Below, piece by piece: positions 1 to 7,318 of a stretch of 64,000 nt of DNA (positions are counted from its first letter, which is position 1; each line of letters starts with the position of its first letter). The notes below the pieces were generated by a model. That model did no database searches and was not told the DNA's origin. It saw only the letters and a list, made by a program, of their open reading frames with translations. The translations under genes and the position numbers were made by a program. The DNA comes from Bradyrhizobium embrapense (GTDB lineage: Bacteria; Pseudomonadota; Alphaproteobacteria; Rhizobiales; Xanthobacteraceae): assembly GCF_001189235.2 (NCBI RefSeq), contig NZ_LFIP02000005.1:186001-250000 (forward strand). Reading direction: 5' to 3'.

Positions 1-632
1 AGCGCGGCGAAGGCGATGATCACGACGCCAAACCCCTGTTGGAGGCGCGGCGCGATCCGCGCCATGCCGCGCACGCGGGTGGTGACGGCCTGCCCGCCAT
101 AGGCAATCGCAAGCATCGGGATCGAGGCGCCGATCGCATAGGTGACGAGTTGCAGGCTCGCCCACGCGGTATCCTTCGAGGTCGCGACGATGGTCAGGAT
201 CGAGCCGAGCACGGGACCGGCACACGGCGTCCACACCAGGCCGAGTGTCGAGCCGAGCACGAATCCGCCGAACAGGCTCTGCGATGGGACGGCCTGGCCG
301 AGGCTGCCGGCGGCACCGCCAAGCCTGATCGCCAGCCATTCGAACGGCGCCGGCCAGATCATCAGCAGGCCGAAGCCCGCGAGCAGCACGGCCGCGCCGG
401 TCCGCAGCAGGTTCGGATCGAAGTCGAAGGCGCGGGTGATCGCGCTCAGCAGCAATGCCACCGCGGAGAATGACATCACGAAGCCGAGCGCGATCATCGC
501 GGGCCGCGCCTTGCCGGTCTGGCCTATCGATACCCCGAGCAGGATCGGCAGCATCGGCAGGGTGCAAGGGGCGGCGACGGTGGCGACACCGGCAAGCAGG
601 GCCAGGGTAAGGGCAGGGGCAAGGCTGAGCAT
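1..632 (-). CDS. CcdA/DsbD-type cytochrome c biogenesis membrane protein (3' end beyond window)
   Basis: The reading frame runs off the left edge, so about 210 N-terminal residues are visible. It is a hydrophobic multi-helix protein with two Cys-Pro sites: an N-terminal APCTLPMLP segment (about residues 21-29) and WTPCAGPVLG (about 134-143). These pairs are the hallmark of the CcdA/DsbD transmembrane family, which carries reducing equivalents from cytoplasmic thioredoxin across the inner membrane for cytochrome c maturation or periplasmic thiol reduction. The start is the ATG at 632; no better start lies upstream. The C-terminus and operon partners are not visible. It lies on the same strand as the sigma factor gene but is separated from it by a terminator. 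Confidence 0.85.
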   Translation of the reverse strand, partial: MLSLAPALTLALLAGVATVAAPCTLPMLPILLGVSIGQTGKARPAMIALGFVMSFSAVALLLSAITRAFDFDPNLLRTGAAVLLAGFGLLMIWPAPFEWLAIRLGGAAGSLGQAVPSQSLFGGFVLGSTLGLVWTPCAGPVLGSILTIVATSKDTAWASLQLVTYAIGASIPMLAIAYGGQAVTTRVRGMARIAPRLQQGFGVVIIAFAA

Positions 633-786
633 CGTCGTCCGTCCATCAGAAGTCCCGGCGCGCCAGAGGGCCGTGCCGGGGTCGCCTGATGTTCTTCGCG
701 AGGGCGGCGTGGCCGTTACTGCCGCCCGGTCGCCGATGACGTCACGTCAGCGTGAGGCGAATCGCGTGCGTCCTCACGACCGCGCG

Positions 787-830
787 CCAAAAACAGAGCG
801 ACCCGGCTGGGGGGCATCCCGGCCGGGTCG
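787..830 (-). terminator. Intrinsic terminator downstream of the ECF sigma gene
   Basis: CGACCCGGC (799-807) pairs perfectly with GCCGGGTCG (822-830) across a 14-nt loop. On the minus strand the stem is followed by CTCTGTTTTTGG, giving a short U tract. It would end transcription of the sigma gene before the CcdA gene. The leader-like 831-1047 stretch between them shows no gene I can support. Confidence 0.6.
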
Positions 831-1047
831 TTGGAGGCTACTTGGGAGGTTAGAACTTAAGGAGGTATCGAAACCTGGGTCAGCGAATTGGGGTTGGGGT
901 TGCGTCGTTGGGCATGGGTATAGAGATCGCGTTTTTCCGGGTAATGTCGTCGATTGTTTCAATTGTTTCGTCGCCGAACCTTTTTGGCTTCGTGGACAAT
1001 TGCCCGGGTTACTTGATCTCCTTCTAAATCGCTGAATTTGCTTTGCT

Positions 1048-1659
1048 TTAGGCCGCAACGCTGTCCACGCCGGCGCCCCTCAGGAGGTCGGCGAGCTGCT
1101 TGCGGGCATAGAACATGCGGGTCTTCACCGTGCTCTGCGGGATGCCGATGATCTGGCCGGCCTCCTCGACCGACTTCTCATGGTAGTAGACCAGATTGAT
1201 GATCTCGCGGTGGGCCGGCGACAGCTTGGCGACGCAGGCACGCAGGATTTCGCTGGTGGTGGCGCGATCGAGCGAGGTTTCCGGCGTGTCGGCGCCGTCC
1301 GCGATCTCCAGCACGTCGTCCTGGTCGATGTCCTCGTGCCGGCGCTGGCGCAGCGCGGTGAGCGCCTTGAAGCGGGCGATCGACAGCAGCCAGGTCGAGA
1401 CCTGCGAGCGGCCCTCGAACTGGGTCGCGGTACGCCAGACGTCCAGGAACACCTGGCTGACCAGGTCCTCGGCCATCGTGGTGTCGCGCACCATGCGGAG
1501 CACGAAGCGGTAGACCCGGACGTTGTGACGGGCATAGAGCGTGTGCATCGAGGTGCGGTCATGCTTGGCGATATGCGCGAGCAGCATTTCATCCGAGGTC
1601 GCGCGTGCAGCTTCGATGTGCTTGTTGGCTGCAGAGTTGATGGCGATGACGTTCGGCAT
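1048..1659 (-). CDS. ECF-type RNA polymerase sigma factor
   Basis: 203 residues. Sigma region 2 lies at about 38-100 (helices around YARHNVRVYRFVLRMVRD and AEDLVSQVFLDVW) and region 4 at about 138-190 (LSPAHREIINLVYYHEKSVEE followed by a helix-turn-helix ending STVKTRMFYARKQL). This two-domain architecture without region 3 is typical of ECF sigma factors, which redirect RNA polymerase to stress regulons. No anti-sigma gene is adjacent in the window, so what controls it is unknown. The upstream region has repeated GTTTCGTC-type motifs and a 10-bp inverted repeat, which could be autoregulatory. An 18-residue N-terminal extension precedes region 2. Confidence 0.9.
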   Translation of the reverse strand: MPNVIAINSAANKHIEAARATSDEMLLAHIAKHDRTSMHTLYARHNVRVYRFVLRMVRDTTMAEDLVSQVFLDVWRTATQFEGRSQVSTWLLSIARFKALTALRQRRHEDIDQDDVLEIADGADTPETSLDRATTSEILRACVAKLSPAHREIINLVYYHEKSVEEAGQIIGIPQSTVKTRMFYARKQLADLLRGAGVDSVAA

Positions 1660-1696
1660 GACAGGCTCCCAGTTCGCCGTTGGGCGGCGGTTCGTT

Positions 1697-1799
1697 GGGA
1701 GAATTGTTAGTTAGCGCCGGTTTCCGGATGTCTGCGCGAAAAGCGGAAAATGGTTTCGTGACCGGGAGAATTGTTTCGTCGCGGCGCCGGCGACGAAAC
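1697..1799 (-). promoter_or_regulatory. Repeated motifs upstream of the ECF sigma gene
   Basis: The 12-mer GGGAGAATTGTT occurs twice as a direct repeat (1697-1708 and 1764-1775). GTTTCGTCGC (1773-1782) and GCGACGAAAC (1790-1799) form a perfect 10-bp inverted repeat around a 7-nt centre. AATTGTTTCGTCGC (1769-1782) recurs exactly at 961-974, downstream of the same gene. The placement 38-140 bp upstream of the start codon suggests promoter or operator elements; no classical -35/-10 is assigned. Confidence 0.4.
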
Positions 1800-1893
1800 A
1801 TTCGGGTCCAAAAAGCCAGTTATTTCAATGGGCGGAAATTTGAACGAGCCGGTTCGCTGTCGGTGAAACGAATCCGGGCCGTGACTTTTGGCA

Positions 1894-2961
1894 CTATTCG
1901 GCCGCCTGCATAGCGGGCGCTGCCTTTTTCGGGGCAATCCACAACGCGTCGGGCCGCTCGAACAGGAAATTGGCCCGCCCCGCCAGCGCCAGCCGCCAGA
2001 TCAGGAGGGAGCCGGCGACGCCGACCGCAGTGACGATCAGCGAGACCCAGCCGATGTCGTGGATGACGTCGAACCGCAGCAGCAGGGTGCGTGATGCTGC
2101 CATCGGCAGGAAGAAGGCGAGGTAGATCACGATCGAGTGCTCGCCGCAGAAGCGCAGGAGGCCGAGCCAGTGCGCGCGCGCCAAGAGCGTGCCGGTCACG
2201 ATGATCGCGCAGGCGCCGGCGAGGCCGAGTGCCAGCGAGACCACCGGCCATTCACTGATATCGAGCGCGACCAGGCCGCCATTGACCAGCGCCCAGAGCC
2301 CGAGCCCGAGCAGTGCAAATGCAGGCCGCGCCCGCGCGCGGTCCGACAGCGCGAACACGTAGGCAGCGAGCACGTAGCCGGTGAAGAAGTAGACGAAGCG
2401 GGCGCAGAACTCGTCGATCACGGTCCAGCCGGTCACGACATGCGCGCTCTCCAGTGCCGCCGCGATCAGCCAGATCGCGAGCGGATGCACCTTGCGCGTG
2501 AGCTTGGTGACGACGAAGAAGATCGGCAGCAGATAGATGAACCACAGCGTGCCGAACGGCTCGACGAAGGCCTCGAGATATTGCAGACCGACTGAGGCCC
2601 AGCCTGCCTCGGCGGCCAGCGACGGCGCCTTGAAGCCGAACTGGATCGTCACCCACAGCACGTAGAAATAGGCGAAGTGCATCACCTTGCGGTCGAGATA
2701 GGTGCGCCAGTCGCGATCGATCACGACCGAGAGGAACAGCCCCGAGATCAGGAAGAAGTCCGGCATCCGGAACGGTTTTGCGAACATCACGACATAGTGC
2801 ATGAAGCCGGTCTCTCCGGCGGCCTTCTCGACCCCCAGCACCGAATGCATCATCACCACCATGACGATGCAGATGCCCTTGGCATAGTCGACCCAATCGA
2901 CGCGCGCGCCCGCGTTCCCGCTGGAACGATCTGGTGCAGCTGCTGTGCCGTTTGTGGTCAT
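1894..2961 (-). CDS. Acyltransferase family 3 membrane protein (OpgC/OafA-like)
   Basis: 355 residues, about ten hydrophobic helices. The N-terminal signature VDWVDYAKGICIVMVVMMHS holds the conserved His (about residue 39), followed by the FRMPDFFLISGLFLS segment with the conserved Arg (about 65). These features define the acyltransferase-3 family, inner-membrane enzymes that acetylate or succinylate glycans, lipids or glucans. The acceptor cannot be told from sequence. It is monocistronic here: the ECF gene lies downstream on the same strand and divergent hrpB upstream. The start at 2961 follows no strong ribosome site. Confidence 0.85.
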   Translation of the reverse strand: MTTNGTAAAPDRSSGNAGARVDWVDYAKGICIVMVVMMHSVLGVEKAAGETGFMHYVVMFAKPFRMPDFFLISGLFLSVVIDRDWRTYLDRKVMHFAYFYVLWVTIQFGFKAPSLAAEAGWASVGLQYLEAFVEPFGTLWFIYLLPIFFVVTKLTRKVHPLAIWLIAAALESAHVVTGWTVIDEFCARFVYFFTGYVLAAYVFALSDRARARPAFALLGLGLWALVNGGLVALDISEWPVVSLALGLAGACAIIVTGTLLARAHWLGLLRFCGEHSIVIYLAFFLPMAASRTLLLRFDVIHDIGWVSLIVTAVGVAGSLLIWRLALAGRANFLFERPDALWIAPKKAAPAMQAAE

Positions 2962-3175
2962 CCCTGTCCTGTTCCGGCGTGATCGGGCTCATCATCGGCC
3001 CGATCTGTTGCTTTCTCCTTTACCCATACAAAGGATGTGCCGCCGAAGCCGGCCCTATCCCCCGTTCCCTGTCACCGGCGAATGGTCTAAGAGGCCCGGA
3101 AATCCTAGAAGTAACCGTGCTTTGTTAACCACAGGACGCAAGGCTGGCCGAGCGCCGCTGCCGCGATGAGACCGC

Positions 3176-5644
3176 TTGCCGCACCATTTCGATAGCCCGC
3201 TGCCGATCGACGCCGTGCTCGACGAGCTCGACCGCACGCTCGATCGCCACAATGCCGCCGTGCTGGTCGCGCCGCCGGGCGCCGGCAAGACCACGCGCGT
3301 GCCGCTGGCGTTGCTCGATGCGCCCTGGGCGAGGGGCAAGAAGATCATCGTGCTGGAGCCGCGCCGCATCGCCGCGCGCGCCAGCGCCGAGCGGATGGCG
3401 AAGACGCTCGGCGAGCGTCCCGGCGAGACCGTCGGCTACCGGGTGCGCTTCGGCTCGAAAGTGTCGCGCGAGACGCGGATCGAGGTCGTCACCGAGGGCA
3501 TCTTCTCGCGCCAGATCCTCGACGATCCTGAGCTCAACGGCGTTGCCGCGGTGCTGTTCGACGAATTCCACGAGCGCTCGCTCGATGCCGATCTCGGGCT
3601 GGCGCTGGCGCGTGACGCCCAGACCGGCCTGCGCGAGGATCTGCGCATCCTCGTGATGTCGGCGACGCTCGACGGCGCGCGCGTCGCTCGGCTGCTCGGC
3701 GACGCGCCTGTGGTCGAGAGCGAGGGCCGCGCCTTTCCGGTCGAGACCCGCTATGTCGGCCGCAAGGTCGATGCGCCGCTGGAGCGGCAGATGGCCGAGA
3801 CGATCGCGGCCGCGCTGCGCGCCGATGCCGGCTCGGTGCTCGCCTTCCTGCCGGGCGCGGCCGAGATCCGCCGCACCCAGGCTTTCTTGGCCGAGCGCGT
3901 GCACGATGCGTCGGTCGAGATCGTGCCGCTGTTCGGCGCGCTCGATGCGAGCGTGCAGGATCGCGCCATCGCGCCGGCGCCGAAGGGCATCCGCAAGTTG
4001 GTGCTGGCGACCTCGATCGCCGAGACCTCGCTGACCATCGAGGGCGTGCGCATCGTGGTCGACTCGGGCCTGGCGCGGGTGCCGCGCTACGAGCCTGACA
4101 TCGCCCTGACCCGGCTCGAGACGGTGCGGGCCTCGCGCGCCGCGGTCGATCAGCGGCGCGGCCGCGCCGGCCGTACCGAGCCCGGCGTCTGCTACCGTCT
4201 CTGGGACGAGCCGCAGACCGCCTCGCTGCCGGCCTATACCGCGCCCGAGATCCTGTCCGCCGACCTGTCCTCGCTGGTGCTCGACCTCGCGCAATGGGGC
4301 GTCAGCGATCCCGCAAGCCTTGCCTTCCTCGATCCGCCGCCGGGGCCGGCGCTGAAGGAAGCCAGATCGCTGCTCGGTGAGCTCGGTGCGATCGACGGCG
4401 ACGGCCGTATCACCGAGGAGGGCAAGAGCCTGCGCGCGCTGGCGCTGCCGCCGCGGCTGGCGCGCATGATCGTGGATTCCGCGCGCTTTGGGATGGGCGA
4501 AGAGGCCGCAGAGATCGCCGCCGTGCTGACCGAGCGTGGGCTCGGCGGCGACAGCGTCGATCTCGACCACAGGCTCGACCAGTTCCGCCGTGATCGCTCG
4601 CAGCGCGCATCGAGCGCGCGCAGCATGGCCGCGCGCTGGGTCTCGCAGGTGAAGGTAACGCCGAGTGAGCAGAAGGATCTCTCGACCGGCGTCATGTTGG
4701 CCTTCGCATTTCCGGATCGGGTCGCGAAGAACCGCGGCAATGGCAGTTTCGTGCTGGCCAATGGTCGCGGTGCCGCCGTGGAGCAGACCGCGGCACTGGC
4801 GCGGCTGCCTTACATCGCGGTCGCCGAACTGACCGGCACCGCCGCGAGCGGCCGCATCTTGCTGGCGGCGCCGATCACCCAGGACGAGATCGAGCAGCGT
4901 TTCGCCGACCAGATCGAGACCATCGAAGAGGTGACGTTCGACCGCGGCGCGATGGCGCTGCGCGCGCGCCGCCGGCGCTCGCTGCATGCGATCACGCTGT
5001 CGGAGGCGCCGATGCCGCTCAAGCCATCGGCGGAGACCGCGCGCGTGTTCGCCGACGGCCTGATCGCAGCCGGCCTCGACCGGCTGCCCTGGTCGAAGCA
5101 TTCCAAGCAGTGGCGCGATCGAATCATGTTCCTGCGCAAGGCCGAGGACGAGAGCTGGCCCGATCTGTCGGACGCGGCACTTGCCGAACGGGCCGACGAC
5201 TGGCTGGTGGGAGCGCTGTACGACAAGACCGCGCTGAAGGATCTCTCCGCCGGTGACTTGTCGGACGCGTTGATGGCGCTGTTGCCGTGGGAATTGCGCG
5301 CGCGGCTCGATCGGGAGGCGCCGACGCATTTCGAGGCGCCGACCGGCACGCAGCTTGCGATCGATTACGAGGCCGAGCAGGGCCCGACCATTGCAGTCCG
5401 GCTGCAGGAGCTGTTCGGGCTCACCACCCATCCCTCGATCGCCAGGGGGGCGGTGCCGCTGGTGCTGGAGCTGCTGTCGCCGGCGCAACGGCCGGTGCAG
5501 GTGACGCGCGATCTGCCCGGCTTCTGGCGCGGCAGTTACGCCGCGGTGCGGTCCGATCTGCGCGGCCGCTATCCGCGCCATCCCTGGCCGGAAGATCCGG
5601 CCAGCGCGATGCCGACAAGGCGCGTGAAACCGCGCGGCACTTGA
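3176..5644 (+). CDS. hrpB: ATP-dependent helicase HrpB
   Basis: 822 residues, a normal length for HrpB of the DEAH/RHA superfamily 2 helicases. Walker A GAGKTT lies at 35-40, DEFH (motif II, in place of DEAH) at 129-132, SAT (motif III) at about 162-164, and QRRGRAGR (motif VI) at about 325. The HA2-like and HrpB-specific C-terminal regions follow, ending in the family-typical RGRYPRHPWPEDP segment. It is presumed to remodel RNA or ribonucleoprotein in an ATP-dependent way; its exact role is not settled. The start is a TTG at 3176 chosen because it gives the conserved MPHHFDSPLPID opening. Transcribed alone. Confidence 0.93.
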   Translation: MPHHFDSPLPIDAVLDELDRTLDRHNAAVLVAPPGAGKTTRVPLALLDAPWARGKKIIVLEPRRIAARASAERMAKTLGERPGETVGYRVRFGSKVSRETRIEVVTEGIFSRQILDDPELNGVAAVLFDEFHERSLDADLGLALARDAQTGLREDLRILVMSATLDGARVARLLGDAPVVESEGRAFPVETRYVGRKVDAPLERQMAETIAAALRADAGSVLAFLPGAAEIRRTQAFLAERVHDASVEIVPLFGALDASVQDRAIAPAPKGIRKLVLATSIAETSLTIEGVRIVVDSGLARVPRYEPDIALTRLETVRASRAAVDQRRGRAGRTEPGVCYRLWDEPQTASLPAYTAPEILSADLSSLVLDLAQWGVSDPASLAFLDPPPGPALKEARSLLGELGAIDGDGRITEEGKSLRALALPPRLARMIVDSARFGMGEEAAEIAAVLTERGLGGDSVDLDHRLDQFRRDRSQRASSARSMAARWVSQVKVTPSEQKDLSTGVMLAFAFPDRVAKNRGNGSFVLANGRGAAVEQTAALARLPYIAVAELTGTAASGRILLAAPITQDEIEQRFADQIETIEEVTFDRGAMALRARRRRSLHAITLSEAPMPLKPSAETARVFADGLIAAGLDRLPWSKHSKQWRDRIMFLRKAEDESWPDLSDAALAERADDWLVGALYDKTALKDLSAGDLSDALMALLPWELRARLDREAPTHFEAPTGTQLAIDYEAEQGPTIAVRLQELFGLTTHPSIARGAVPLVLELLSPAQRPVQVTRDLPGFWRGSYAAVRSDLRGRYPRHPWPEDPASAMPTRRVKPRGT

Positions 5645-5650
5645 GTGGCC

Positions 5651-5761
5651 GGGATTGATCGGCATCCAATGACCGATTCTGCCATGGCCGAACTCGTCAC
5701 GGCCATCCACGTTTTCCTAGCTCAGTGCGGCAGACGAGTAACAAGAACTAGGATTGATCGG
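5651..5761. repeat. Short direct repeat beside the DUF5343/TIGR02391 islet
   Basis: GGATTGATCGG occurs at 5652-5662, just after the hrpB stop, and again at 5751-5761, with similar following bases (cATCCAATGAC and TAGCTCCAGTGAC). It may be a scar of insertion of the adjacent islet or chance. No gene is supported between 5645 and 5909. Confidence 0.3.
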
Positions 5762-5909
5762 TAGCTCCAGTGACAGCGCTTGCAGCCCTAGAGCGTCTGC
5801 ATGTTTGCCTGGATGAGCGTGTAATCCTGCATCAGGGCGTTCGTATCAACCATTACATAGAGCATGCGGTGGCTGTCCTCCTACCACAGCGTGTCGCCGC
5901 GCTGGTGCG

Positions 5910-6386
5910 TCAAGGGGCCTTTCTGCTGTCGAACGTGCGCAGCAAGACCGAAGCAAACGAGAGATGATCGAGGCACAAGTCGATTGGATCGGCGATGATG
6001 TCGTGACCGCGAGGATTCCGGATCGCGGACATGGCCCCGGCGAACACGTAGCGAAACCCCAACTGCTCATCTTTCTCGCTAGTCGTGGCGAGGTCTGTCA
6101 GCCTTATCTTTGGGTTCGTCTCGTTGAACGCTGCCATCATCAGCTTGTACCCGCTTTCGGCCAAGCCGGACGCGCTCTTCACTTTGTTGTCCAGCAGCTT
6201 GAACGCCTCAAAGGTAGCCTGCGAGTAGTGACCGTTGTCGAACAGATTGAGCGACACCGCAGAAATTTCGGGATGTATGTTTCGCTCGTCGAAGGGATGA
6301 ACCTCGCGCGGTTCGGTGACCGTGCGTTGTCCCACGTGCCGTGCACTGCGAACAACTCGCTCGAAGACTGACAGACGATCACTCAT
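5910..6386 (-). CDS. TIGR02391 (Ymh-like) family protein
   Basis: 158 residues. The conserved core reads NIHPEISAVSLNLFDNGHYS, then a FEAFKLLDNKVK helix, a SGYKLMMAAFNE helix, EQLGFRYVFAGAMSAIRNPRGHD, and a C-terminal DPIDLCLDHLSFASVLLR helix. This pattern matches the TIGR02391 (Ymh) family, an all-helical domain of unknown function often found in accessory DNA and next to restriction or abortive-infection genes. It overlaps the upstream DUF5343 gene by 8 bp, so the two are surely co-transcribed and probably co-translated. The conserved RNPRGH segment may form a nucleic-acid or nucleotide-binding site; that is a guess. Codon use is less GC-biased than in neighbouring genes, which fits acquisition by transfer. 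Confidence 0.75.
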   Translation of the reverse strand: MSDRLSVFERVVRSARHVGQRTVTEPREVHPFDERNIHPEISAVSLNLFDNGHYSQATFEAFKLLDNKVKSASGLAESGYKLMMAAFNETNPKIRLTDLATTSEKDEQLGFRYVFAGAMSAIRNPRGHDIIADPIDLCLDHLSFASVLLRTFDSRKAP

Positions 6387-7062
6387 TCAGAAGATTCGCC
6401 TTTATGCTCTTGAAGATGTTGTCGTAGGTCTCCGCGCTCGCCTCTGCAGGGAGATTGATCTCTACGCGAACGGTGAGCGCCATCTCCTTTTTCTTCTTGC
6501 CCGCGGCCGAGTCAGCCGCTTCGCCGACCACGGAGGGGGAAGCCGTCACACGCTCTGCCTTCGTCGTCTTGGTCGTCCTTGGCTTCTGCGGCTTCGCGGC
6601 CTGCCGCGCCGTTCCAGCAGGCTTTGCGTCTGCGCCGGGCTCGCGCCGAGTCAGGCCGCGGAGGGTTTGAAAGACCCCTGCCTGTCGGGTGCCGATGACG
6701 TCGCTCGTCTTATCGACGCTGCGGAAGTACCCTATGAGATCGCTCTTGGACATCGTCCAGGCATCGTCACCTCGAAGATCGAACAGATCCTTGTACGCGT
6801 CCTTTACGAGTGCCTCGAAAGCCACGTTAAAGTCGCTGTCATTGTGCGTCGACAGAACGGTGTGACCGCGATCGGTCCTCTTTCCCTCTCCGTCAATGAT
6901 CCCGAGAAATTGGAGTGCGTTGATGACGTAGCTCTCGTTGTTCGATGCCAACCCGAGCTTCTTCACGGTTTCGGACGTGACCGTTGCAGGGAAATTCTTT
7001 CGAAGGAAGCCGATCATCTGTGCGATGTTGCCGGGCCCAGAGATGTATGGATGAGTCGCCAT
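6379..7062 (-). CDS. DUF5343 domain protein, first gene of the islet operon
   Basis: 227 residues. Residues 1-115 match the DUF5343 pattern: PYISGPGNIAQMIGFLRKNFP, a helix, a winged-helix-like section with SNNESYVINALQFLGIIDGEGKRTDRG, then an AYKDLF...W segment. A basic Ala/Lys/Thr-rich linker spans about 140-185. A short conserved-looking beta/alpha tail follows (LTVRVEINLPAEASAETYDNIF). DUF5343 has no assigned biochemical role; a DNA-binding or sensor role is inference from its winged-helix appearance. The stop overlaps the TIGR02391 start by 8 bp. The upstream region carries a long inverted repeat that could be its operator. Confidence 0.75.
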   Translation of the reverse strand: MATHPYISGPGNIAQMIGFLRKNFPATVTSETVKKLGLASNNESYVINALQFLGIIDGEGKRTDRGHTVLSTHNDSDFNVAFEALVKDAYKDLFDLRGDDAWTMSKSDLIGYFRSVDKTSDVIGTRQAGVFQTLRGLTRREPGADAKPAGTARQAAKPQKPRTTKTTKAERVTASPSVVGEAADSAAGKKKKEMALTVRVEINLPAEASAETYDNIFKSIKANLLNE

Positions 7063-7071
7063 CAGTAAAAT

Positions 7072-7169
7072 CCTTGGTAAAATAGACCAAGGCTTCTACC
7101 ACCTGATCGGCTGCAACAGTAGGCTGGCTCAACCTTTGATGTTCATAAGTCCGCTAATACCTTGGTCTA
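7072..7169 (-). promoter_or_regulatory. Inverted-repeat operator/promoter region of the DUF5343 operon
   Basis: Just upstream of the DUF5343 start (7062), CCTTGGT (7072-7078) and ACCAAGG (7086-7092) face each other across 7 nt. The extended half-site TAGACCAAGG (7083-7092) is repeated as its exact complement CCTTGGTCTA at 7160-7169. Three copies of one heptamer within 98 bp ahead of a two-gene operon suggest a self-regulating DNA-binding protein, possibly DUF5343 itself. No clear -35/-10 was assigned. The rest of 7063-7318 shows no gene. Confidence 0.5.
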
Positions 7170-7318
7170 CAGAGCGAAGAGCTGGCTAAGCCACGCATCA
7201 ACCCGGCACCCTGCACAAGGTCGGGCATGACGAGCTGGTTGCGCTGGCGAGCGCTAGCAAACAGTGGTTAGATTTGCGGGCTGGGATGGGATCACGGGCT
7301 CGCATTGGGGAGGCCGGC

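Noticed and set aside
774..1058. 94-codon minus-strand frame overlapping the end of the sigma gene
   Set aside because: Basic and Ser/Pro-rich, no ribosome site, runs through the terminator hairpin.
3125..5710. Very long open frame antisense to hrpB (861 codons)
   Set aside because: A mirror of the strong GC codon bias of hrpB; Arg/Ala/His-rich with no domain, while hrpB has all its motifs.
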